A DNA stretch of 6,246 bases from DATKDU01 sp035512595 (GCA_035512595.1 DATKDU010000391.1:1-6246), one strand, 5' to 3'. Counted from the stretch's first letter, positions 1-5,480 are shown. A program made the numbers and translations. Notes: a model not told the origin generated them from the letters alone.

Positions 1-762
1 TCGCGCGCCGGCGGCGGACAAAGCGTCGAACAGCTCGTGCGGGTCTCGATTGCCGGCAAACGTGTTGTCGTCGGCCAGCTCCAATAGCGGCCGCGGCGTG
101 CGGCTGGTGATTTGCGCCAGCTCGCGGCAAATGGCGGCGGCTGGCTTTTCGCGAAACTTGCCCAGCAAGCGACTGGCGCCGCAGAAGTCGCAAGCTAGCG
201 GACAGCCGCGCTGCGGTTGTAGCGTGTACCGCGGCGGCCCTGCTCCCAGCAGGTCGAATCGCGGCAGCGGCCATTCCGGCGGACCGGACGCCGGCAAGGG
301 GCGATAGATCGGCCGCAGCGCTGCGGCCGCTGCGTCCGCCAGAACCTGCGGCCAGACCGCCTCCCCTTCGCCAATCACCACCGCGTCCGCGTGCTGGCTC
401 GCTTCGTCCGGACAAGCCGTGACATGCAAGCCGCCGAGTACGACCGGCAACTTGGATTGCCGCAGCCGCCGACCGAGGGCATATGCCTCCTGGATCGACG
501 CGGTGAGGGCCGAAATGGCAACCAGCGTCGGCCGCTCGGCAATCACGCGGTCGATGAGTCCTTCGTCGCACCGCTCGGCGGGGAGGTAGCTGCACGTCCA
601 GTCTGGCGGCAGCATGCCCGCCAGCGTGAGCAGCCCGAGAGCGGGGAGTTGACCGACTGCGGCCGCTCGCGGCGCAAGTCCCGGCAGGCTCATCCCCAGC
701 GCGAGCAATTCCTCCTCGCGGACGCGGACGCCGACCAGCGGTATGAAAGTGACATGGGGCAT
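1..762 (-). CDS. Cobalamin-binding-type radical SAM protein, N-terminal part (3' end outside window)
   Basis: Reading the minus strand from the ATG at 762 gives 254 uninterrupted codons to the window edge, so the C-terminus is missing. The protein begins MPHVTFIPLVGVR. Residues about 1-150 look like a B12-binding (Rossmann-like) domain, with GGLHV at 110-114 and GEGE at 131-134, both typical of B12-type radical SAM proteins. I do not see the classical DxHxxG cobalamin motif, so the domain may bind B12 differently or not at all. The radical SAM cluster motif is C187-x3-C191-x2-C194 (GCPLACDFC), the site that would hold a 4Fe-4S cluster and cleave S-adenosylmethionine. ELADDNTF at about 228-235 matches the second conserved strand of these enzymes. 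The substrate is unknown; relatives include methyltransferases and cyclases such as HpnP and BchE. The ATG was chosen because it starts the first beta strand; the frame stays open upstream, but into repeat DNA. A GGAGGT lies about 42 bases upstream, too far to serve this start. Confidence 0.88.
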   Translation of the reverse strand, partial: MPHVTFIPLVGVRVREEELLALGMSLPGLAPRAAAVGQLPALGLLTLAGMLPPDWTCSYLPAERCDEGLIDRVIAERPTLVAISALTASIQEAYALGRRLRQSKLPVVLGGLHVTACPDEASQHADAVVIGEGEAVWPQVLADAAAAALRPIYRPLPASGPPEWPLPRFDLLGAGPPRYTLQPQRGCPLACDFCGASRLLGKFREKPAAAICRELAQITSRTPRPLLELADDNTFAGNRDPHELFDALSAAGAR

Positions 763-823
763 GCCGGATTCCCAGGGCTGCTGCCTGCCAGTGTAGTCGA
801 GCCCACCTCCGCGCACCGCGCCA

Positions 824-864
824 GTGGCACGAGCAGAAAGGGTGCCACGGCCATCCTGGCCGTG
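824..864. repeat. Two adjacent small hairpins upstream of the radical SAM gene
   Basis: GTGGCAC at 824-830 pairs with GTGCCAC at 842-848. CACGGCCA at 846-853 pairs with TGGCCGTG at 857-864 across a three-base loop (TCC). The two share bases 846-848, so they are alternative folds. The sequence around GGTGCCACGGCCA resembles a dispersed intergenic repeat I associate with planctomycete genomes, although that is recollection. It lies 62-102 bases upstream of the chosen radical SAM start and could fall in its leader. Confidence 0.5.
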
Positions 865-959
865 CGGAAGCGGGTACACGCCCTCCATCACCGGCGAGCC
901 GCAAGCGGCATTCTGACAGGACGTGGCATCGGCGGAACGGTTCCATTCCGGAGTCTCTC

Positions 960-1039
960 GTTCCCACGCTCCGCGCGCTCCGCGTGGGGACGCCAGCGGA
1001 GACGCTCTGGGTCCCGCAGACGACGCGGAGCGTGGGAAC
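960..1039. repeat. Palindromic intergenic element, copy 1 (80 bp, perfect 16-bp terminal inverted repeats)
   Basis: The element begins GTTCCCACGCTCCGCG (960-975) and ends with its exact reverse complement (1024-1039). Its inner 58 bases (976-1033) are repeated at 1127-1184 with three mismatches. Smaller self-complementary blocks inside (CTCCGCG with CGCGGAG, and CAGCGGAGACGCTCTG) allow further folding. It encodes nothing recognisable. It looks like a REP-like or MITE-like dispersed repeat, and I see no target-site duplication. Confidence 0.8.
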
Positions 1040-1070
1040 AAGCGGCCCCGACGGTTGAACACCCTCACCC

Positions 1071-1107
1071 GGCGGCTGCGCCGCCACCCTCTCCCAGGGG
1101 GAGAGGG
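1071..1107. repeat. Double-hairpin REP-like element between the two palindromic copies
   Basis: Two perfect hairpins lie next to each other. GGCGGC (1071-1076) pairs with GCCGCC (1080-1085) around TGC, and CCCTCTCCC (1087-1095) pairs with GGGAGAGGG (1099-1107) around AGG. The preceding ACCCTCACCC (1061-1070) resembles the outer part of the same type of repeat. Elements of the form CCCTCTCCC-loop-GGGAGAGGG are widespread in GC-rich bacterial intergenic regions. A bidirectional terminator or mRNA stabiliser role is possible but not shown. Confidence 0.7.
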
Positions 1108-1118
1108 ATTTTCTCTCG

Positions 1119-1217
1119 TTCTTACGCGCTCCGCGTGGAGACGCCAGCGGAGACGCTCTGCGTCCCGCAGGCGACGCGGAGCGTCGGCGCTCGTGTTCCC
1201 ACGCGGAACGTGGGAAC
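1119..1217. repeat. Palindromic intergenic element, copy 2 (diverged) with an extra terminal palindrome
   Basis: The core 1127-1184 matches 976-1033 of copy 1 at 55 of 58 bases. The left end (GTTCTTACG) is a decayed form of the copy-1 end GTTCCCACG. The right end is followed by a separate small palindrome, GTTCCCACG (1195-1203) and CGTGGGAAC (1209-1217), which uses the same terminal sequence. It may be a nested or rearranged partial copy. Both copies end in GGGAACAAGCGG, so homology extends slightly past the palindrome. Confidence 0.75.
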
Positions 1218-1312
1218 AAGCGGTCGTCCGCGGAGCGGCGGGCGGGTAGAGCCTACATTTTGTTCGTTGCCGTGGTCTGGACAAAAAGCCACTGATGCGT
1301 AGAATGGCAGTA

Positions 1313-1336
1313 CGGGCTTTTGCGCCCGCTTTGTTC
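1313..1336 (+). terminator. Weak hairpin with T-rich tail
   Basis: CGGGC (1313-1317) pairs with GCCCG (1324-1328) around TTTTGC, followed on the plus strand by CTTTGTTCTTT. The stem is short (5 bp) and no plus-strand gene lies upstream, so a real terminator role is doubtful. Confidence 0.2.
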
Positions 1337-1339
1337 TTT

Positions 1340-1440
1340 GACAAGTCGAAATCCCAAGGTGACCTTCCAGGGCGATCTCCCCGCGCGAAAGAGGGCCCGG
1401 ACGGCGTCCGCACAGCGTCCGGCTCGCACCAGGACCCCCC
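1340..1440 (-). pseudogene. Possible decayed C-terminal scrap of a formylglycine-generating-enzyme-like (SUMF1) gene
   Basis: On the minus strand one frame reads GGSW (bases 1440-1429). A second frame, starting 83 bases further on and therefore shifted, reads FRAGRSPWKVTLGFRLVKE, with LGFRLV at 1357-1340. SUMF1/FGE-type domains characteristically end in RGGSW...R..R....P....LGFRLV, so the two halves of the family signature appear in order but out of frame, with spacing a few residues too long. Nothing recognisable as the rest of the domain lies upstream on the minus strand. If real, this is a frameshifted 3' remnant. The match rests on two short motifs and could be chance. Confidence 0.25.
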
Positions 1441-1443
1441 GGT

Positions 1444-1591
1444 GGGGGGGTTGCATTCAGACGTTCTGTCTTAAGTCACTTGCGCCGATTCGGAGGACCT
1501 GGCGCGTGTACGCAACTCTTGATGCTGTGGAATGTTCCGCCGAGAGGGCCGGTTCGGCGGCGGAGCGCAAGTGACGAAATGCACCCCCCCC
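1444..1591. repeat. 148-bp inverted-repeat element with G7/C8 ends
   Basis: The left arm contains GTCACTTGCGC (1475-1485), an exact reverse complement of GCGCAAGTGAC (1565-1575). Beyond these, GGGGGGGTTGCATTC (1444-1458) pairs with GAAATGCACCCCCCCC (1576-1591) with one-base slips. The left arm carries 16 extra bases (1459-1474), which themselves form a small hairpin (AGAC, GTTCT, GTCT). An inner stem, CCGCCGA (1537-1543) with TCGGCGG (1554-1560), lies in the loop. It could be a MITE-like element or a structured RNA; I see no direct target duplication and no coding frame. Confidence 0.6.
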
Positions 1592-1719
1592 TCTGCCTAT
1601 TGCCTGGAAGGGGCGTAACCGGACTGGATGCTCAATCGCGGCGGCCAGACGCCGCGCGCCACAGCCAGTCTGTGTACAAAAGGGTCTAGCGGCAGCCATG
1701 TTGCCCTTGAGCCATGCCA

Positions 1720-1823
1720 GCGCCGGTGCCATTCACCCCCCCATTCGGGGCGTTATCAACCGCGCGGCTGTTTTGGCCGTAACTGGTGATGTGGACAGAC
1801 GTTCCGATGAATGGCACCGGCGC
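1720..1823. repeat. 104-bp element with perfect 16-bp inverted repeats
   Basis: GCGCCGGTGCCATTCA (1720-1735) is an exact reverse complement of TGAATGGCACCGGCGC (1808-1823). The 72-base interior starts with a C7 tract (1736-1742) and contains the smaller stem CCCC-ATTC-GGGG and the sequence CGGCTGTTTTGGCCG. The interior shares CAGACGTTC (1796-1804) with 1458-1466 of the neighbouring inverted-repeat element. No open frame is convincing. It may be a small non-autonomous mobile element or a structured RNA. Confidence 0.65.
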
Positions 1824-1901
1824 AAAAGCGATATCAGCTCGGGTTCAGGGGAGCTTGGGGCGGACCAAGGCTAAGGGGGATTGGACAGCCGTTCAGGAGG
1901 C

Positions 1902-2067
1902 TGACGCCCCCCGCTCGCCGAAACCGGCTCCTGGCTCCTGGCTCCTGGCCCCTGGCATCACTCATCAGGGGGCTAACGCCCCCCGCTCGCCGATTAACGC
2001 CCCCCGCTCGCCGATTGACGCCCCCCGCTCGCCGATTGACGCCCCCCGCTCGCCGATTAACGCCCCC
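1902..2067. repeat. 21-bp tandem repeat array upstream of the transporter gene
   Basis: Four full tandem copies start at 1974, 1995, 2016 and 2037, each T(A/G)ACGCCCCCCGCTCGCC followed by GAT. A truncated fifth copy lies at 2058-2067, and a lone 20-base copy at 1902-1921 is separated by the 7-bp array. Copies differ only at A/G in position 2. There are no spacers, so this is not CRISPR. Because 21 is a multiple of three, the array translates as seven-residue repeats in every frame, which is why reading frames cross it. It ends about 20 bases before the predicted -35 of the transporter promoter. Confidence 0.85.
1926..1956. repeat. 7-bp tandem repeat (GGCTCCT)n
   Basis: Three exact copies of GGCTCCT (1926-1946) are followed by one variant, GGCCCCT (1947-1953), and a partial GGC. 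This is a simple slippage-type microsatellite, not coding. It lies between an isolated copy of the 21-bp repeat (1902-1921) and the main 21-bp array. Confidence 0.75.
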
Positions 2068-2085
2068 AGCGCTGACTTCCGGACG

Positions 2086-2113
2086 TTGTCCTGGGGCGAG
2101 GATCGGCTATCCT
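2086..2113 (+). promoter_or_regulatory. Candidate sigma70-type promoter of the MFS transporter
   Basis: TTGTCC (2086-2091) and TATCCT (2108-2113), separated by 16 bases, each match the bacterial housekeeping consensus at four of six positions. Transcription would start near 2120, leaving a leader of about 17 bases to the GTG or 35 to the ATG. No clear Shine-Dalgarno sequence precedes either start. Confidence 0.35.
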
Positions 2114-2136
2114 GACGGGCGATCGGTTTCGTACTC

Positions 2137-3531
2137 GTGGATTCCCGTCGCTTCATGGAGCAGGCCCCCGATGCCGTCGCTGCCGTTCCGGCTGCCAGCA
2201 GGGCGCTGGCCGATGGGCCGCCGACTCCCCTGTTTCGCGACCGGTCGTTCTGGGGGATGACGGCGACGCAGTTTTTGGGGGCGTTCAACGACAACCTGGT
2301 CAAGCAGCTCGCCCTGCTGATTGCCGCCCCGGCGGCCGCGGGAATGGCCGTCGTGGGCGCGGCCGCCAAGGAGCCCGACGAGCAGCCGCTGGCGATGGCC
2401 CTGTTCTCGATCCCCTTTCTGCTCTTTTCCAGCGTCGCCGGCTTCCTCAGCGAGCGGTACAGCAAGCGGACGATCATCGTCCTGTGCAAGGTGGCGGAGA
2501 TCGGCATCGTCGTGCTCGGGATGGCGGCCTTCGCCCTGTGGAACGTCACCGGCATGGCCGGGCTGCTGGTCGTCGTCTTTCTGATGGGGACGCACAGCGC
2601 GTTCTTCGGTCCCGGCAAGTACGGCATTCTCCCCGAGCTGTTCGCGGAGCGGGACCTGCCCAAAGCCAACGGCATTATCCTGATGACGACCTTTCTGGCG
2701 ATCATCTTCGGAACGGCGCTGGCCGGGCTGCTCCGATTTCTGCTGGGCGAGGAGCGGCTGTGGCTGGCGTCGATGGCGTGCCTGTTGATCGCGGTCGCCG
2801 GGACGCAGACGGCCCTCATGGTCCGGCCGGTGCCGGCGGCCGATCCGAGCCTGCGGTTCACCTGGTCGGCATTCCTCGTTCCGCGGCCGATGCGAGAACT
2901 ATTGGCTCGCGATCGAGCGCTGCTCGGGGTGATCCTGGTCAACTCGCTGTTCTGGCTGATCGGCGGGATCGTCCAGCCCACGGTGAATGCCGTCGGGCTG
3001 GATCAATTCGGCGTGGCGGACTGGCTGACCAGCCTGCTGGCGGCCTGCATGGGTGTGGGGATTGCCGCCGGGAGCTTGCTGGCGATCGGCCTGTCGCGCG
3101 GCAAGGTGAACTTCACGCTGGTCAAGACGGGGGCGTGGCTGATCGTCGTCGTCTTGCTGCTATTGTCGCTGCCGCGGGTGGAGGCGATTGATGTGGGCAA
3201 GAGCTCGTGGTTTTTGATCCTGTACGGCAGCGGGCTGGTGATGCTGGGAGTTTGCGCCGGACTGTTTGCCGTGCCGTTACAGGTCTTTCTTCAGGTGCGG
3301 CCGCCCGATTCGCTCAAGGGGCGAACCATCGCCACGAACAACCTCGCCAACTGGGTGGCGATTGTCGGCTCGGCGGGGGTCTACTGGCTCTTTGCCCGGA
3401 CCGTCGAAGCATTCGATTGGCCGCGGACAACCGTGTTCGCCTTCACTGCGATGCTGATGCTGCCGGTGGCCATCTTTTATCGGCCTGCGAACGATCAGTC
3501 TTCGTCCAGCGCCGGCTCGATGTCCCGATAG
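2137..3531 (+). CDS. MFS transporter, LplT/Aas-associated type
   Basis: A 464-residue inner-membrane protein with about twelve hydrophobic segments, the usual length for the major facilitator superfamily. The first helix carries TQFLGAFNDNLVKQ (44-57), the signature of the LplT-like branch that flips lysophospholipids and is often linked to Aas acyltransferase. GFLSERYSKRTII is the cytoplasmic loop 2-3 MFS motif, and FFGPGKYGILPEL follows helix 4, again typical of this branch. SLKGRTIATNNLANW lies before the last helices. A lysophospholipid substrate is an inference by family; no acyltransferase domain is fused or adjacent. Start choice: the longest frame uses GTG at 2137, but ATG at 2155 (residue 7) is equally possible because the N-terminus before residue 30 is unconserved-looking and Ala/Pro-rich. 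The last 37 bases overlap the end of the convergent response regulator gene, and the C-terminal tail (SSSSAGSMSR) is encoded in that overlap. Confidence 0.9.
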   Translation: MDSRRFMEQAPDAVAAVPAASRALADGPPTPLFRDRSFWGMTATQFLGAFNDNLVKQLALLIAAPAAAGMAVVGAAAKEPDEQPLAMALFSIPFLLFSSVAGFLSERYSKRTIIVLCKVAEIGIVVLGMAAFALWNVTGMAGLLVVVFLMGTHSAFFGPGKYGILPELFAERDLPKANGIILMTTFLAIIFGTALAGLLRFLLGEERLWLASMACLLIAVAGTQTALMVRPVPAADPSLRFTWSAFLVPRPMRELLARDRALLGVILVNSLFWLIGGIVQPTVNAVGLDQFGVADWLTSLLAACMGVGIAAGSLLAIGLSRGKVNFTLVKTGAWLIVVVLLLLSLPRVEAIDVGKSSWFLILYGSGLVMLGVCAGLFAVPLQVFLQVRPPDSLKGRTIATNNLANWVAIVGSAGVYWLFARTVEAFDWPRTTVFAFTAMLMLPVAIFYRPANDQSSSSAGSMSR

Positions 3532-4202
3532 CGATATCCGACGCCGCGGACCGTTTCGATGACGTCGGCGTGCTCTCCCAGCTTGCGTCTCAAGGCGCGA
3601 ATGTGGACGTCGATCGTTCGCTCCATGACCATCGTGTCCTCGCCAAGTGCCGCGTCGATGAGTTCGCTGCGGTGAAAGACGCGGCCGGCCTGGCGAATGA
3701 GCGTGTCGAGCAGGCGGAACTCGCTGCGGGTCAGCGACAGCGGCTTGCCGTCGAGCAGCGCCTGGTGGCGGCGGCGATCGACGGTGACGCCGTAGCGCGA
3801 CGTCGTCTCGTCGCTGGTCGGATCGGTCATCCGCCGCCTACGCAGGGCCTTGATCCGCTCCAGCACGACCTTCACGCTGAACGGCTTGGTCACGTAATCA
3901 TCCGCGCCGAGCGAGAAGCCGATCAACTCGTCCGACTCTTCCGCCTTGGCGGTGAGCATCATGATCAGGGCGTCTTTGGTGGCGGCAGTGGCCCGCAGCT
4001 TGCGGCACACATCGAGCCCATCCACGACGGGCAACATCAAATCCAGAATGATGATCTCGGGGGTTTTCAATTCCGCCTGAAGCAAACCGTCCTGGCCGTC
4101 GGTGGCGACGATCACGTCGTAGCCGGCGTTCTTGAGGTTGTAGGCGAGGACTTCGACCAGCGAGCGGTCGTCTTCGATGATCAGCACCTTCGTTTTCGCC
4201 AT
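3495..4202 (-). CDS. phoB: OmpR/PhoB-family response regulator
   Basis: 235 residues, the normal size for this family. Receiver domain (about 4-120): acidic pair D11-D12, phosphoacceptor D54 in IIILDLMLPVVDG, switch T84, and K106 in DDYVTKPFS. The C-terminal winged-helix DNA-binding domain (about 140-228) includes LTRSEFRLLDTLIRQAG, the recognition-helix region ERTIDVHIRALRRKLG and VRGVGYRY. All key residues are intact. Phosphorylated by a partner histidine kinase, it should bind direct-repeat sites and regulate transcription. Its position directly after phoU makes a PhoB/PhoP-type phosphate regulator the best assignment, although the kinase (PhoR) is not in the window. The frame is open further upstream, but that part overlaps phoU antiparallel in frame only; the ATG at 4202 gives the canonical start MAKTKVLIIEDD and has a ribosome site. 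Confidence 0.9.
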   Translation of the reverse strand: MAKTKVLIIEDDRSLVEVLAYNLKNAGYDVIVATDGQDGLLQAELKTPEIIILDLMLPVVDGLDVCRKLRATAATKDALIMMLTAKAEESDELIGFSLGADDYVTKPFSVKVVLERIKALRRRRMTDPTSDETTSRYGVTVDRRRHQALLDGKPLSLTRSEFRLLDTLIRQAGRVFHRSELIDAALGEDTMVMERTIDVHIRALRRKLGEHADVIETVRGVGYRYRDIEPALDED

Positions 4203-4209
4203 CGGCGTG

Positions 4210-4214
4210 TCCTC
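4210..4214 (-). promoter_or_regulatory. Ribosome binding site of the response regulator
   Basis: On the minus strand GAGGA lies seven bases before the ATG at 4202, within the 17-base gap after the phoU stop. It fixes the start of the regulator and fits translational coupling of the two genes. Confidence 0.7.
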
Positions 4215-4219
4215 AATCG

Positions 4220-4903
4220 TTACTTCGAGCTCGTTGTTGGATATCCCGTGTCCCGCCGGTGGCGAACGATCGCCCCTTCCACCAGATAGACCACATCCTC
4301 CGCAATGTTCGTCGCGTGGTCGGCAATCCGCTCGATATGCCGCACCGCGGAGAAGCAATGCACTGCCGCGGGCACCAGCTCGGGCCGGGTCTGCATGACC
4401 TGTTGCAGGTCCGTGATGATCTCCCGGTTGAGCTGATCGACCTGCTCGTCCATCGCCATGATTCGCCGGGCCGCGACGCTGTCCATGTTGACGAAGGCGT
4501 CCATCGCGCCGCGAACCATCTGGGTGGAAATGACCACCATTCGCGGCAATTGATCGGGAATTGGGAATGCCGGGTATTCGGCCATGGCCTGGGCTCGCTG
4601 GGCAATGCTCACCGCCAGGTCGGCAATCCGCTCCAGGTCGTTGTTGGCCTTCATCACCGTGGCGATCCGCCGCAGATCCACGGCGACGGGCTGATGCAAC
4701 GCCAGCATCTTCAGGCACTCTTCCTCGACGTGGACCTCGTGCTCGTCCACAAAGCCGTCGGAGTTGACGACTTCGTCGGCCAGGGTGTATTTCCGCTCGT
4801 TGAGGGCTTGAGTGGCCTTGTCGATCATCTGCTCGACCATCGACGAAATGCTCAATAGCTCGTGGTTGATGGCTTCGATGTCGCGCTGGAGATGTCGGCT
4901 CAT
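4220..4903 (-). CDS. phoU: Phosphate-specific transport regulator PhoU
   Basis: 227 residues, close to the family norm, predicted all-helical. It has the two PhoU repeats, each with its conserved metal-binding/helix motif: ATVMKANNDLERIADLAVSIAQRA in the first half and VRHIERIADHATNIAEDVVYLVEG in the second. PhoU is a cytoplasmic protein that couples the Pst phosphate transporter to the PhoR kinase and keeps the Pho response off when phosphate is plentiful. Here it is the first gene of a two-gene unit with the response regulator, 17 bases apart; pstSCAB and phoR are not adjacent. The ATG at 4903 gives the typical start MSRHLQRDIEAINHELL. No strong Shine-Dalgarno sequence precedes it. Confidence 0.95.
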   Translation of the reverse strand: MSRHLQRDIEAINHELLSISSMVEQMIDKATQALNERKYTLADEVVNSDGFVDEHEVHVEEECLKMLALHQPVAVDLRRIATVMKANNDLERIADLAVSIAQRAQAMAEYPAFPIPDQLPRMVVISTQMVRGAMDAFVNMDSVAARRIMAMDEQVDQLNREIITDLQQVMQTRPELVPAAVHCFSAVRHIERIADHATNIAEDVVYLVEGAIVRHRRDTGYPTTSSK

Positions 4904-4943
4904 GAATGGTCGGCCCGTTGATTGGAATAGAACCTAAGTCCCG

Positions 4944-4974
4944 ATTATGAATAAACGGCGAAGGTAGTGTGAAG
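4944..4974 (-). promoter_or_regulatory. phoU promoter with Pho-box-like heptamer repeats
   Basis: On the minus strand TTCACA (4973-4968) and CATAAT (4949-4944), 18 bases apart, each match the sigma70 consensus at five of six positions. The start of transcription would be near 4937, about 34 bases before the phoU ATG. Overlapping these are three heptamers at exact 11-base spacing: CTTCACA (4974-4968), CTTCGCC (4963-4957) and ATTCATA (4952-4946). PhoB-type regulators bind direct heptamers spaced by 11, so autoregulation by the downstream regulator is plausible. The heptamers differ from the E. coli consensus CTGTCAT and the middle one is weak. Confidence 0.5.
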
Positions 4975-4992
4975 AGGATGAAGGAAGAACTT

Positions 4993-5007
4993 GGGCTCGG
5001 AGAGCCC
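4993..5007 (-). terminator. Hairpin terminator after the cysteine-cluster gene
   Basis: GGGCTC and GAGCCC form a perfect 6-bp stem around a three-base loop, seven bases past the stop codon, followed on the minus strand by the pyrimidine-rich AAGTTCTTCCTTC. The U tract is imperfect, so termination strength is uncertain. It separates this gene from the phoU promoter. Confidence 0.5.
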
Positions 5008-5014
5008 TGTGCGT

Positions 5015-5440
5015 CTAGACCTTCATCACCTTCCGCTGGTCCTCAATGTGCGTCAGCTCGTGAAGCTCCCCCTTGCCGCAGCCGGGGCAGGCGCGCTGGG
5101 CCGCCTGCCAGTGTTCGGGGGTCTTGAGATTGGAGTCCCAGAAGGGCCAGGTTTTGCACTGCCGCGGGCGGGCGGTGTAGACGGTGCAGCGGCGGGTTTT
5201 CCCATCGAGGAAGACGCAGTCGCCGCTGGGGAACTCCTTGAGGCTTTTGCGGGCACCGACGCGGCGGACGTACTGGTCCTCGAACGCTTCCACGTCGCCC
5301 CCGGTGACGAGATTGGCCAGGGCGGCAATCTCTTCCTCATTCACCCACACGAAACCGGGCGCGCCGGAGCAGCAATCGCCGCACTGGGTGCAGGAGAAAC
5401 GAAGGCCGGCAGAGTACCAGGGGAGTTCGGACATGATCAT
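5015..5440 (-). CDS. YkgJ-family cysteine cluster protein
   Basis: A small 141-residue soluble protein. The N-terminal FSCTQCGDCCSG places C17, C20, C23 and C24 in the CxxCxxCC motif of the YkgJ (zinc/iron-chelating, formerly UPF0153) family. The conserved second block follows: C75 in GDCVFLD, C85 in RRCTVY and C95 in ARPRQCKTWPFW. A third pair, C118-x2-C121, lies near the end. The family is thought to bind metal or an Fe-S cluster, but its reaction is not established. The first codon may be ATG 5440 or the in-frame ATG two codons later (5434); the latter gives the more usual start MSELPWY. Neither has a strong ribosome site. It is apparently a single-gene unit, with a palindromic repeat before it and a terminator after it. 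Confidence 0.88.
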   Translation of the reverse strand: MIMSELPWYSAGLRFSCTQCGDCCSGAPGFVWVNEEEIAALANLVTGGDVEAFEDQYVRRVGARKSLKEFPSGDCVFLDGKTRRCTVYTARPRQCKTWPFWDSNLKTPEHWQAAQRACPGCGKGELHELTHIEDQRKVMKV

Positions 5441-5480
5441 AGTTTACCGAAATTCGTGCTGCTTGCGGGGCAGCGGGTCG

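Larger units (their letters stand above)
763..2136. other. Long intergenic region rich in palindromic and tandem repeats
   Basis: No open frame in this 1.37 kb gives a recognisable intact protein on either strand. The frames that exist are short, overlapping and dominated by Arg, Pro and Ala, as expected from random GC-rich DNA, and several are translations of repeats. The stretch holds at least eight repeat structures, each listed separately, plus possible promoter sequences near its right end. I see no tRNA or rRNA. The remaining segments, about 865-959, 1218-1310 and 1592-1719, hold nothing I can name apart from short hairpins. It separates two divergent genes, the radical SAM gene (leftward) and the transporter (rightward), so each promoter should lie inside it. 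Confidence 0.75.

Noticed and set aside
391..1302. Plus-strand open frame of about 300 codons
   Set aside because: It is antisense to the radical SAM gene, then runs through palindromic repeats; the product is Arg/Gly-rich with no family features.
1253..1456. Intact small minus-strand gene of 67 codons
   Set aside because: Only a short LGFRLV-containing part resembles any family; the ends run into repeat sequence, so it is treated as a possible remnant, not a functional gene.
1902..2067. Possible CRISPR array
   Set aside because: The 21-bp units are contiguous, with no unique spacers between them and no cas genes nearby.
763..2136. tRNA, rRNA or known riboswitch in the long intergenic region
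   Set aside because: I found no cloverleaf, no rRNA-like sequence and no recognisable aptamer core; the foldable parts are simple inverted repeats.
1786..2260. Two plus-strand open frames across the 21-bp repeats
   Set aside because: Most of the product is the repeat translated (PPARRLT or DAPRSPI), with no recognisable domain and overlapping frames.
1965..2981. Minus-strand open frame of 338 codons
   Set aside because: It is antisense to the MFS transporter, and its N- to C-terminal composition (Ser/Arg/Ala-rich) is typical of a shadow frame; its repeated IGERGA peptide is just the 21-bp array translated.
3207..4289. Plus-strand open frame of 360 codons
   Set aside because: It is out of frame over the end of the transporter and antisense to the response regulator; the product has no membrane or catalytic features.
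4203..4718. N-terminal extension of the response regulator frame
   Set aside because: The frame is open upstream only because it shadows phoU in another frame on the same strand; the receiver domain starts at the ATG at 4202, which has its own ribosome site.
4259..4858. Plus-strand open frame of 199 codons opposite phoU
   Set aside because: It is a His/Gly/Asp-rich shadow of the confidently identified phoU gene.
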